A DNA stretch of 24,586 nucleotides, taken from Chloroflexia bacterium (GTDB taxonomy: Bacteria; Chloroflexota; Chloroflexia; Thermomicrobiales; JALYUS01). Below, one piece after another: positions 17,591 to 24,586 of this stretch. Each line of letters opens with the position of its first letter. Position 1 is the stretch's first letter. A model generated the notes under the pieces. The model was given only the letters and a program-made list of their open reading frames with translations, was not told the DNA's origin and searched no databases. Location of the stretch: positions 1 to 24,586 of the forward strand of contig JAICIL010000021.1 of the NCBI GenBank assembly GCA_025924435.1, written 5' to 3'. The position numbers were made by a program, and so were the translations under genes.

Positions 17591-18772
17591 ATGGCGGAGA
17601 CGGCGGGTGCGGTGGTGATCGGCGGCGGGTGCATCGGGACGAGCATCGCGCTGCATCTCGCGCGGGAGGGTGTGCGCGATGTGCTGCTCGTCGAGCGCGC
17701 CTATCTCTGCGCGGGGACGACCGGGCAGAGCGGCGCGATCGTCCGCCAGCACTACTCCAACGACTTCACCGCCGCGATGGCGCGCGACAGCCTCCTGAGC
17801 TTCCGGGAATGGGCGGAGCGGATCGGCGGGGGCGACCCGCGCTTCACGCAATCCGGCGTCCTCGTCACCGTCGGGGAGGCGGACACCGAGGGGCTGCGCG
17901 CGAATGTCGCGATGCAGCAAGGGATCGGCATCGAGACACGGATCGTCGCGCCGGACGACATCCGCGCCCTCGACCCGCGCCTGCGGACGGACGACATCGC
18001 CCTCGGCTGCTGGGAACCGACGGCGGGCTACGCCGACCCCGTCGCCACCGTCCACGCCTACGCGAGCGCCGCCCGCGCCGCCGGGGTGACGATCCGCGAG
18101 GGCGTCGAGGTGCTGGACGTGTTGCGGGAGCGCGACCGCGCGCGCGGCGTGCGGACGAGCGCGGGGGAGATCGCCGCGCCGGTCGTCGTCAATGCCGGGA
18201 ACATCTGGGGCGTCGCACTCCTGCGACAGGCGGGCCTCGACCTGCCGGTCGCGCCGAGCCGCCACCCGATGGCCGCGCTCCGCCGCCCGGACGACGCGCG
18301 CGCGCCCCACGCCGTCATCCTCGACATGCGGCGCAACGCCTATCTGCTCCCGCACGCCGGGGATGTGACGCTCTGCGGCTCGATTGCCGGGGAGGACGAC
18401 ACGGTCTACGCCGATCCGGAGACGTACAATCAAGGCGTCACGCGCGCGGAAATCCAGCGGTTCCAGGCGGAGGGCGCGTACCGGATGCCCGCCCTCGCGC
18501 GGTCGGTCGCGCAGGGCGGCTGGGCGGGCGTCTATGACGGCAGCGCGGACAACCACCCCATCCTTGATGCCGTGCCGGGGATCGAAGGCTACTACTGCGC
18601 CGTCGGCTTCAGCGGCCATGGTTTCAAACTCTCGCCCGTCTTCGGCGCGCTGATGGCGAAATTGGTCGTCGGTGGCCCGGCAGCCGCGCCGGCCCTCCGC
18701 CCCTTCCGCGCCACCCGCTGGGCGGAGAATGACCCGATCGGCACGCAGTACGCGGCGGGCGTCCTCGCCTGA
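17591..18772 (+). CDS. FAD-dependent amine/amino-acid oxidoreductase (DadA/SoxB type)
   Basis: This 393-aa protein belongs to the DAO fold. The FAD-binding motif VVIGGGCIGTSIALHLARE is at residues 8-26, then VLLVER (about 31) and AGTTGQSGAIVRQHYSND. The C-terminal part ends with GYYCAVGFSGHGFKLSPVFG, typical of sarcosine oxidase beta-subunit and glycine-oxidase relatives. It probably oxidises a secondary amine or D-amino acid, giving peroxide or feeding an electron carrier; the substrate is not readable. There are no soxA/D/G partners next to it, so it acts alone or in a different complex. The ATG at 17591 has GGGAGG 6 bases upstream; the longer frame to 17417 runs through repeat DNA. Confidence 0.92.
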   Translation: MAETAGAVVIGGGCIGTSIALHLAREGVRDVLLVERAYLCAGTTGQSGAIVRQHYSNDFTAAMARDSLLSFREWAERIGGGDPRFTQSGVLVTVGEADTEGLRANVAMQQGIGIETRIVAPDDIRALDPRLRTDDIALGCWEPTAGYADPVATVHAYASAARAAGVTIREGVEVLDVLRERDRARGVRTSAGEIAAPVVVNAGNIWGVALLRQAGLDLPVAPSRHPMAALRRPDDARAPHAVILDMRRNAYLLPHAGDVTLCGSIAGEDDTVYADPETYNQGVTRAEIQRFQAEGAYRMPALARSVAQGGWAGVYDGSADNHPILDAVPGIEGYYCAVGFSGHGFKLSPVFGALMAKLVVGGPAAAPALRPFRATRWAENDPIGTQYAAGVLA

Positions 18773-18888
18773 TCGCCGCTCAGGGCAATCGAAGCGCCAT
18801 CCGCGGCTTGTCTCCGGTCGCACAATCTATGAGTGACTCAGTTAGAATAGGCGGGGCGGGATTTGACCTGCTGAGCACACGGCGTGAA

Positions 18889-19134
18889 TTACAGCCAGAG
18901 GTGCATCCCGTAAACCACCAGCGCCGCGCCAAACACCCAAGCGCAGATTGCGGTGATGTCACTGACTTGGGCCTCCGGTCGCTTGTCGTGCAACCAAACC
19001 AAGTGGGGAAAGGCGATGGAAACGATCCCCACGACGATGGGAAGCCACGCGGGGGGAGTAGCACTGGCGTTTCCATTCGGCCACGCGGCGAGAACGCCGG
19101 TGTACCTATAGCTCACGTAGCCAAAGGCGATCAT
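18889..19134 (-). CDS. Small membrane protein of unknown function (81 aa)
   Basis: The frame has two clear hydrophobic segments: WLPIVVGIVSIAFPHLVWL (about residues 30-48) and ITAICAWVFGAALVVYGMHL (about 60-79), joined by a charged HDKRPEAQ loop. The first 25 residues are mildly hydrophobic and might be the end of a lost upstream segment. GGAG lies 7 bases before the ATG; an in-frame TAG lies further up, so no longer start exists. No family is recognised. It stands alone between the FAD oxidase and the BTAD regulator. The stretch 18773-18888 between it and the oxidase holds no gene. Confidence 0.55.
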   Translation of the reverse strand: MIAFGYVSYRYTGVLAAWPNGNASATPPAWLPIVVGIVSIAFPHLVWLHDKRPEAQVSDITAICAWVFGAALVVYGMHLWL

Positions 19135-19470
19135 GGCCCCACTCCGGTTCCTTCCCGCATCGCGCCGTCGTCGCCTTCTCTACCGGCGTCACGCGTTCCT
19201 CCGGCATCATCTTCACGGCGCGTGCGTGGCCCCCCACTTTACCGGAAGGCACAGAGTGATTCAAACTGAGCCACTATTCACAATCTCCTTCGCATCGCGG
19301 ACAATTGCGCTATGGTTAGGAAGTAGAAACGTTTGCCATTCCGCGTGCAATTATGCTATACTTCCCATACGGCTGGATCGCGGCGAGCATACTCCACGGC
19401 TGCGGCCGGTGGAGGGCGGTATGGGGAAATCCGGCATCGCCGCTGTTTCCGGCCCTGAGGGGAAATGGCG
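19135..19470. other. Intergenic region before the BTAD regulator
   Basis: 336 bases without a gene. Its first 200 bases show no clear structure. The second half holds a sigma-70-like promoter (19333-19362) and a short GGAAA...TTTCC hairpin before the regulator's ribosome site. It is more AT-rich than the genes around it. Confidence 0.6.
19333..19362 (+). promoter_or_regulatory. Promoter of the BTAD regulator gene
   Basis: TTGCCA (19333-19338), an 18-base spacer, TATACT (19357-19362); each box matches 5 of 6 consensus bases. It is the best promoter in the window. Transcription would start near 19369, giving a leader of about 100 bases. Confidence 0.68.
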
Positions 19471-22400
19471 ATGCCAACACTCCGTCTGGCCCTGCTCGGG
19501 CCGCCGACGATCCGCGACGGCGAAACGGATCTCTATCTCGCCGCGCAGAAAGCGCAGGCGCTGCTCTACTATCTCGCGGCGCATCCCGACCGCGCCTTCT
19601 CCCGCGCACACCTCATCACGCTGCTCTGGGAGGAGAGTCCCGACCGCGAGGGGCGCAACAGCCTGAGCACCGTCCTCACCCGGCTGCGGCACGCCCTGCC
19701 GCTCTTCCCGATCGCCACCACCGGGGATACGCTCGCGTGGCAGGCGACGCCCGACGTGACGGTTGATCTCGCCACCTTCCATGCCCTCACCGCCCCGACC
19801 GGCCAACCGACGCTCGCGGACCTCGAACGCGCCGCCGCACTCTGGCGGGGCGGTTTCCTCGACGGCTTCGGCGTGCGCGACTGCGACGCCTACGAAGTCT
19901 GGCTGCGGAGCGAGCGGGAACAGTGGCAGGGGCGCTGGCTGCACGTCGTTGGCACACTCGTGGACATCTACCAGCAGAGCGGGCAATGGGCGCGGATGCT
20001 GGGGCATGCGCGGGCCGCGCTCGTCGCCGACCCGCTCCACGAGCGATTCCACCGCGCCGCGATGACCGCGCACGCCCTCTCCGGCGACCGAGCCGCCGCC
20101 CTCGCGCACTACCGGGCGTGCCGCGAACGCCTGCGGGACGATCTCGGCGCGGAACCCGACCCGGAGACGACCGCGCTCGCCGAGGCGATCCAGGAAGGGC
20201 GGCTGACGCGCGCCGCCGCTTCCGGCGCGCCCTCGCCGCCGATCTGGACGGCCGTGCCGACGCAGCCGATCATGTCGTGGCAGCCGCCGCTGCCGATGAT
20301 CGGGCGGCAGGCGGAACTGGCGGCGCTCGAAGGGCATCTCGGCACTGCGGCGCGCGGGCAGGGACGGCTCGTCGTCGTGCAGGGCGAGGCGGGCATCGGC
20401 AAGACGCGGCTCGTCCAGGAACTCTTCTGGCGCATCGAGCACGGCATGACCGACCCACCCCTGCCCGCGCGCCCCGCCATCCCCGCCGGCCACTGCTACG
20501 AGGCGGAACGGAGCCTGCCCTACTATCCGTTCGTCGAGGCGTTCCGCAGCATCATGCCGTATGTTGATCTGGATGCACTCGGCGTGCCGGACATCTGGCT
20601 CGCCGAAGTCAACCGCCTCCTGCCGGACATCGCGGAACTGCGGCCCGATCTGCCGACGCCGCCCCGCCTCGATCCGAACCAGGAGCAGCGGCGGCTCTTC
20701 GAGGGGCTGGCCCGCTTCCTCGCCGCATTGCCCACGCCGACCATCGTCACCCTGGCGGACCTCCATCGCGCCGACAGCGGCACCCTGCAACTGCTCGCCT
20801 ATCTCGTCCGCGACGAACTGACGCGGCATGTGCTCTTCCTCGCCACCGTGCGGCCCGAAGATACCGACGAATCGCTCGCCGCCCTCCTGCGCGATCTCGA
20901 ACGCGAGGGGCGCGTCGCGACGATCCGGCTCGCGCGGCTCTCCGCGAGCGCGACCGTCGCGCTCCTGCAGGAGATGGTGCGCGAGGGCGCGGAGAGTCTC
21001 GCGGAACGGCTGCATCGGGAGACCGAGGGGAACCCGCTCTTCGTCGTCGAGATCGTCCGCTCGCTGATGGAGCAAGGGGCGCTCCAGTTGGGCGGCGCGA
21101 ACCCGCGCGAAATCCGCGACCTCGCCCTGCCGGACAGCATCCAGGCGGTCATCCGCTCCCGCCTCGAACGGCTCGACGCGACCAGCCGCCAATTCCTCAC
21201 CGCCGCCGCGATCTTCGATGGCGGCTTCGACTTCGACGACGCCCTCGCGGTCAGCGGGCAGTCGGAGGATGAGGGGCTGGACGCGCTGGAGACGCTCTTG
21301 CGCGCCCGGCTGCTGCGCGAGTCTAGCGACCACGGCGCGATGAGCGCCGGGCTGCTCTATGTCTTCGACCACGACAAACTGCGGCTGGTCGTCTACGAGG
21401 GGTCGAGCGGCGCGCGGCGGCGCATCCTGCACCGGCGCGTCGTTGATGTCCTCGCGGCGCGCGGGACGGTCGGGCCGGAGCGGCTCGCGTACCATGCGAT
21501 CCGGGGGCAGATGTGGGAGCGCGCGCTCGAATGGAGCGAAGCGGCGGCGACGGCGGCGATGAAGGTCTATGCCTACATCGAGGCGGTGCGGCTCTATCAG
21601 CAGGCGCTCGAATGCCTGGCTTCGCTCCCACCGAGCGACGACCGGCAACGCCGGGGCATCGGCCTCCGGCTGCGGCTGGCGCAAATCGCCTTCTATGTCC
21701 AGCCGGACCGCCTGATGGAATGGCTCGCCCCGGCGGAGGAAGCGGCGATTGCCCTCGGCGACGACGCCCTGCTCGCGGAAGTCGGGCTGGCGCAGGCGAG
21801 CGCGATCTACATCCAGGGCCAGTTCACCGAGGCGCTCCCCCGCCTCGAACGGCTGCTGCCGCTCGCGGCGGCGGCGGGCAGCCCGGTCCTCCTCGCCCGC
21901 GCGCGCAACATCCTCGGGCGGCTGCTCGCCCTGCGGGGCGAATACGCGCGCGGCATCGCCTTCCTCGAACAGGCGATTCCCGTCCTGACGACGATAAATG
22001 AGGCGGAGGCGCTCGTCTCCACCGGTCTGCTGGCCGCCGCCATCGCCTATCGCGGCGAGTTCGCCCGCGCCCGCGCGCTGATGGAAGCGAACCTCGCGCG
22101 TGCGGTCGCCATCCACGACCCCACGGCGGAGGTCGCCGCGCTGGTTATCAGCGGGACGAACGCGCAGATGCAGGGTGAATGGGAGCGGGCGATTGATTGC
22201 GGGCGGCGGGCGCTGCCGAAGGCGCGGGAGATCGGCAACCGCATCTACGAGTACAACGCGCACTTTGTCCTCGGCCTCGCCCTCGCCCACCTCGGCAACC
22301 TCGATGAAGCGATCGCGATGCAGGAGCAGGCGGTCACGCTCGGTACGCGCGCGCGCATCCGTATCGTGATGGGGCGCGTCTACGGCTGGCTCGGCGAGAT

Positions 22401-22767
22401 CTATCTCGCGGCGGGGCGGCTCGATGACGCCCGCACCGCCACCGAGCGCGGGCGGGACATCAGCGTCGCGCACGGCTATCTCGCCGAGACCGCCCTCTGC
22501 GACCGCGTCCGCGGCGAAGTCGAGACGGCGGCGGGCCAGTATGCCGCCGCCGCCGCCTTCCTCGATGCCGCCCGCACCCGCTACGCCGAATGCGACGCCC
22601 GCCCGGAACTCGCCCGCGTGGACGCCGCCCTCGGCCGTCTCGCGGAGGCCGAGGGCGACATCATCAAGGCCGCCGCCCACCGCCGCGCCGCCCTCGATGC
22701 CTTCACCGAGATGGAGATGCATTGGGACGCGGAGCGGATAGCGATGACCGTAGCGAGTCGCGAGTAA
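19471..22767 (+). CDS. Large BTAD/AAA/TPR transcriptional regulator
   Basis: This protein of about 1098 aa has the SARP/AfsR-like layout. An OmpR-type winged helix (about 1-100, LRLALLGPPTIRD...LYLAAQKAQALLYYLA) is followed by a BTAD domain (about 105-240) with ARAALVADPLHERFHRAAM. An ATPase domain follows, with Walker A GEAGIGKT near residue 307 and a Walker B-like segment VTLADLHRADSG. Then come TPR repeats to the end, such as LAHLGNLDEAIAMQEQAV. It would bind DNA in response to ATP and a signal sensed by the TPR part. Two ATGs are close; 19471 has GAGGGG 8 bases upstream, against 2 bases for 19465, so I prefer 19471. The last residues and the TAA stop lie in a repeat. Targets are unknown. 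Confidence 0.92.
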   Translation: MPTLRLALLGPPTIRDGETDLYLAAQKAQALLYYLAAHPDRAFSRAHLITLLWEESPDREGRNSLSTVLTRLRHALPLFPIATTGDTLAWQATPDVTVDLATFHALTAPTGQPTLADLERAAALWRGGFLDGFGVRDCDAYEVWLRSEREQWQGRWLHVVGTLVDIYQQSGQWARMLGHARAALVADPLHERFHRAAMTAHALSGDRAAALAHYRACRERLRDDLGAEPDPETTALAEAIQEGRLTRAAASGAPSPPIWTAVPTQPIMSWQPPLPMIGRQAELAALEGHLGTAARGQGRLVVVQGEAGIGKTRLVQELFWRIEHGMTDPPLPARPAIPAGHCYEAERSLPYYPFVEAFRSIMPYVDLDALGVPDIWLAEVNRLLPDIAELRPDLPTPPRLDPNQEQRRLFEGLARFLAALPTPTIVTLADLHRADSGTLQLLAYLVRDELTRHVLFLATVRPEDTDESLAALLRDLEREGRVATIRLARLSASATVALLQEMVREGAESLAERLHRETEGNPLFVVEIVRSLMEQGALQLGGANPREIRDLALPDSIQAVIRSRLERLDATSRQFLTAAAIFDGGFDFDDALAVSGQSEDEGLDALETLLRARLLRESSDHGAMSAGLLYVFDHDKLRLVVYEGSSGARRRILHRRVVDVLAARGTVGPERLAYHAIRGQMWERALEWSEAAATAAMKVYAYIEAVRLYQQALECLASLPPSDDRQRRGIGLRLRLAQIAFYVQPDRLMEWLAPAEEAAIALGDDALLAEVGLAQASAIYIQGQFTEALPRLERLLPLAAAAGSPVLLARARNILGRLLALRGEYARGIAFLEQAIPVLTTINEAEALVSTGLLAAAIAYRGEFARARALMEANLARAVAIHDPTAEVAALVISGTNAQMQGEWERAIDCGRRALPKAREIGNRIYEYNAHFVLGLALAHLGNLDEAIAMQEQAVTLGTRARIRIVMGRVYGWLGEIYLAAGRLDDARTATERGRDISVAHGYLAETALCDRVRGEVETAAGQYAAAAAFLDAARTRYAECDARPELARVDAALGRLAEAEGDIIKAAAHRRAALDAFTEMEMHWDAERIAMTVASRE

Positions 22768-22832
22768 CAAGTAACGAGGCGAGAGAATTACTCGGTCCCT
22801 CTTTCATCTTGCCACTCGTTACTCGCGACTCG
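22754..22832. repeat. Heptamer-built inverted repeat at the 3' ends of two convergent genes
   Basis: CGAGTCGCGAGTAAC (22754-22768) and its exact complement (22818-22832) flank 49 bases; 20 of 23 bases pair if extended. Both arms are made of GAGTAAC/CTCGTTA-type heptamers. The TAA of the BTAD gene is inside the left arm, and the SnoaL-like stop lies 7 bases beyond the right arm. It may terminate both genes. Confidence 0.75.
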
Positions 22833-22838
22833 TTGCTT

Positions 22839-23243
22839 TCAGCCCGGCATCGCGCCCAGTTGCGCCAGCAGACCGGCGAAATCGAAGTAGTGCATGACGC
22901 GCGCGATCTTGCCATTCCCTTCGGTCACGAAGACCGCCGCGTTGACGCTCGCACGCTTGCCCGTGGCGGGCAGGTTGGGCAGGTCGCCCGTCTGCGTGCC
23001 CGTCCAGACAACTTCCATCGCCGCCGTGTCGCCGCTGACGAGCAGGCGCTTGATGTCGCCGCGCGCATCCGGGAAGGCCGCTTTCCACATCCGTGCATCC
23101 TGATCGCCCGCATCCCGGCTGGTGCCCGCCCCCGGCGCCGTGATGCCGAAGTATCCGTCTTCGGCCCCGAGTTCCTTACTCGCCTCGAAATCGCCATCAC
23201 TGAACGCCTGCACCCACGCGCGTGCGAGTTCTTCCGCCGACAT
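22839..23243 (-). CDS. SnoaL-like protein (NTF2 fold, ester-cyclase type)
   Basis: This 134-aa protein has the pattern of small SnoaL/ester-cyclase proteins: a helical start (SAEELARAWVQAFSDGDFEASKEL), a WKAAFPDARGDI segment, VSGDTAAMEVVWTGTQTGDL, and a C-terminal strand GKIARVMHYFDF. These proteins form cone-shaped NTF2-like folds that bind small hydrophobic ligands; some are cyclases, many have no known reaction. AAGGAGGG lies 5 bases before the ATG at 23243. It is divergent to the ECF sigma gene across 327 bases. Because some ECF sigma factors carry a fused SnoaL domain that controls them, a regulatory link is possible; this is inference only. Confidence 0.85.
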   Translation of the reverse strand: MSAEELARAWVQAFSDGDFEASKELGAEDGYFGITAPGAGTSRDAGDQDARMWKAAFPDARGDIKRLLVSGDTAAMEVVWTGTQTGDLPNLPATGKRASVNAAVFVTEGNGKIARVMHYFDFAGLLAQLGAMPG

Positions 23244-23570
23244 GACGACCCTCCTTATAATCCTGCGGCATCGCATACCGCCCACAAACCGTACTGACGT
23301 GGTGGCGACGCGTATGGATGCATGACGGCTCGTGGAATGGCGCGGGAACCAGAATATTTCCCGTCCCAATACGAGCAATCCGACGCATTCGTGCCGGAAT
23401 TCAGGGCGCGATGCGACCCCGCTCAGACCGCCGTACGAGGCGGTCGCTATGCTGCCCCCAGAGATACCACATCCAGGGATTCCGCCGGTCGGCGGAATGG
23501 GAAGCGCGCCGCCGGTGTACGGCGCACCGCTGCCGAGGGTGAAACGGTGGCGGCGAAGGGGAGGTTTCCG
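23244..23570. promoter_or_regulatory. Divergent control region with two perfect hairpins
   Basis: This 327-base gap between the SnoaL-like and sigma genes holds GACCGCC-GTACGA-GGCGGTC (23426-23445) and ATTCCGCC-GGTC-GGCGGAAT (23479-23498). They lie 33 bases apart, upstream of the sigma start. TATGCT at 23448-23453 could be a -10 box. An in-frame extension of the sigma gene covers part of it, but its amino-acid sequence looks random. Confidence 0.5.
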
Positions 23571-24230
23571 ATGACTGCACTGTCCGCCGCACTCTCGTCT
23601 CGTCTCCACGATCGCGCGCCCGCGCGCCTCCATGCCCTGCCCGCGCCCGAAGCGCCGGGCGATGAACGGTTGATCCTCGGCATCCGCGACCGCGACGAAG
23701 GCGCGCTCGCCGCCCTCTACACGCGGTACGCGGATACCGTCTACGGCCTCGCGCTGCGCATCGTCCACAGCCCGGAGGTCGCGGAGGAGGTCGTGCAGGA
23801 GACGTTCATGCGCGTCTGGCGCGGCGCGCACACCTTCCAGGGCAACCCGAGCGGGCTGCGCTCGTGGCTCTTTCGCATCGGCCGCAACCTCGCGCTCGAC
23901 CAGTTGCGGCGGCAGGCGGCCCGCCCGCGCACGGTGACGATCACCCCGGAGCCGACGGACGAGCGCGCACCCCTCGATACGCTGGCGGACGCAACGTGCG
24001 ACGTCGCCGTGCAGGCGACCGATCGCTGCCTGCGCGAGCAGGTACGCCGCGCCCTGCTGACCCTGCCGCCGGAGCAGCGGCACGCCCTCGAACTCGCCTA
24101 CTTCGGCGGCCTGACCCACCGCGAAATCGCGGACGAAACGGGAGAGCCGCTCGGCACGATCAAGACGCGCCTCCGCCTCGGCCTCCAGAAACTCGCCGCC
24201 ACCGCGCGGGAGGAGGCATTCGAGCGTTAG
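23571..24230 (+). CDS. ECF-type RNA polymerase sigma factor
   Basis: This 219-aa sigma-70-family protein has region 2 at about residues 45-115 (LYTRYADTVYGLALRIVHSPEVAEEVVQETFMRVW then SWLFRIGRNLALDQLRR). Region 4 is at about 155-210 (LLTLPPEQRHALELAYFGGLTHREIADETGEPLGTIKTRLRLGLQKL). The region 4 text is close to SigK/ECF19-type factors, which usually have a membrane anti-sigma gene directly downstream. Here the next gene is a ferredoxin, so the partner is missing or elsewhere. The ATG at 23571 has GGGGAGG 6 bases upstream and was chosen over the longer frame starting at 23322. The first 35 residues are an extra low-complexity N-terminus. Confidence 0.93.
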   Translation: MTALSAALSSRLHDRAPARLHALPAPEAPGDERLILGIRDRDEGALAALYTRYADTVYGLALRIVHSPEVAEEVVQETFMRVWRGAHTFQGNPSGLRSWLFRIGRNLALDQLRRQAARPRTVTITPEPTDERAPLDTLADATCDVAVQATDRCLREQVRRALLTLPPEQRHALELAYFGGLTHREIADETGEPLGTIKTRLRLGLQKLAATAREEAFER

Positions 24231-24284
24231 CGAGCGATGAGGAGAACGTCTCACGCAGCGGCAATGATGATGCGTTGCTCTGTA

Positions 24285-24333
24285 CTCGTTGCTTGTTACT
24301 CATTGCTCATTGCTCGTTGCTCGTTGCTCATTG
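24285..24333. repeat. Seven tandem CTCRTTG heptamers before the ferredoxin promoter
   Basis: Units in order: CTCGTTG, CTTGTTA, CTCATTG, CTCATTG, CTCGTTG, CTCGTTG, CTCATTG. The array begins 55 bases after the sigma stop and ends 12 bases before the -35-like box at 24346. The unit is the same type as in the inverted repeat at 22754-22832. Confidence 0.9.
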
Positions 24334-24345
24334 CTCCATCAGGGG

Positions 24346-24374
24346 TAGGCAAACCCGTTGCCGCATGCTACACT
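24346..24374 (+). promoter_or_regulatory. Possible promoter of the ferredoxin gene
   Basis: TAGGCA (24346-24351), a 17-base spacer, TACACT (24369-24374); each matches 4 of 6 bases. A transcript would start near 24381, 65 bases before the ATG. The rest of the gap to 24445 holds no gene. Confidence 0.4.
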
Positions 24375-24445
24375 CGCGGCCATACGTACGTGCGGTACCG
24401 AACCAGCGGACGTCGTTGTTCGTGGTCCGAGGGAGGGAATACGCG

Positions 24446-24586
24446 ATGGCCTATATTATTGCCGAGCCGTGTGTCGGGGTGAAGGATGCGTCCTGTGTCG
24501 AGGTCTGCCCCGTGGACTGCATCCACGCCACCGATGACGACGATATGTACTTCATTGACCCGAACGAGTGCATTGACTGCGGCGTC
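24446..24586 (+). CDS. 7Fe-type ferredoxin (N-terminal part)
   Basis: The first 47 residues are present and the gene runs off the window. Cysteines stand at 9, 17, 21 and 25 (EPCVGVKDASCVEVCPVDCI), followed by NECIDCG with cysteines 42 and 45. The first group has the C-x7-C-x3-C-P layout of a [3Fe-4S]-containing site, and the second starts a [4Fe-4S] site, as in the Thermus/FdxA type. It carries electrons at low potential in the cytoplasm. GGGAGGG lies 8 bases before the ATG at 24446. Confidence 0.92.
   Translation, partial: MAYIIAEPCVGVKDASCVEVCPVDCIHATDDDDMYFIDPNECIDCGV

Noticed and set aside
19351..22770. A 1139-codon open frame on the minus strand opposite the BTAD regulator
   Set aside because: It mirrors the codon pattern of the plus-strand gene, which has clear domains; the antisense product is rich in Arg, Glu and Gly with no recognisable motif.
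22839..24254. Extended 471-codon minus-strand frame
   Set aside because: Only its last 134 codons form the SnoaL-like protein; the rest is antisense to the sigma gene and its leader.
24285..24333. Tandem repeats as a CRISPR array
   Set aside because: Units are 7 bases with no spacers and no cas genes nearby.

Overview
The window is GC-rich bacterial chromosome with ordinary housekeeping and accessory genes. It has no rRNA, tRNA, phage, IS or CRISPR that I can see. The gene style suggests a Chloroflexota (Thermomicrobia-like) bacterium: a Tat-type lipoprotein signal, a very long BTAD/AAA/TPR regulator, a choice-of-anchor beta-helix surface protein, a two-domain Sua5, TTG starts, and many short dispersed repeats between and inside genes. 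That placement is inference, because no marker gene is present.

Layout. 1-210 (-): start of a Tat lipoprotein. 391-2708 (-): HTH protein and ClC transporter, coupled by an ATGA overlap. 2892-4589 (-): glpD. 4949-7987 (+): RecQ helicase with an N-terminal TPR-like extension. 7967-8152 (-): 61-aa unknown protein. 8218-9786 (-): glpK. 9976-12632 (+): sua5-purE-purK. 12663-14519 (-): secreted glycine-rich beta-helix protein with an IPT/TIG domain. 14790-15941 (+): enolase-superfamily dehydratase with a good terminator. 16022-16416: small unit with a 34-aa membrane peptide and its own terminator. 16488-17339 (-): methyltransferase. 17591-18772 (+): FAD amine oxidase. 18889-19134 (-): small membrane protein. 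19471-22767 (+): BTAD regulator. 22839-23243 (-): SnoaL-like protein. 23571-24230 (+): ECF sigma factor. 24446-end (+): 7Fe-type ferredoxin, truncated by the window.

How genes work together. GlpK and GlpD form the glycerol to dihydroxyacetone phosphate route but are split by recQ. PurE and PurK catalyse consecutive steps of purine synthesis and overlap by ATGA; Sua5, for tRNA t6A, sits directly in front. The sigma factor lies divergent to a SnoaL-like gene and has no anti-sigma gene beside it in the window.

The most unusual signal is the repeat content. One family is a palindromic, REP-like element with TGAGTCACCCC at one end and GGCCGGGGGGTGAGG at the other. It occurs five times between 4.6 and 11 kb. 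In two copies the G-rich end forms the ribosome binding site of a gene (glpD, sua5); in two others the element is translated as part of a protein (RecQ, PurE). A second family is a tandem heptamer, GGACTGA/TCAGTCC. It lies three times inside coding sequence (twice in glpK, once in purE) and reads as the same peptide, about SVLSPQS, each time. Because 7 is not a multiple of 3, a tandem array gives this peptide in every frame of one strand and stops in every frame of the other. A second heptamer type (CTCGTTA/CTCRTTG) forms the shared 3' end of two convergent genes and an array in front of the ferredoxin promoter. Together these look like repeats that spread into genes and became part of their start signals, ends and proteins.
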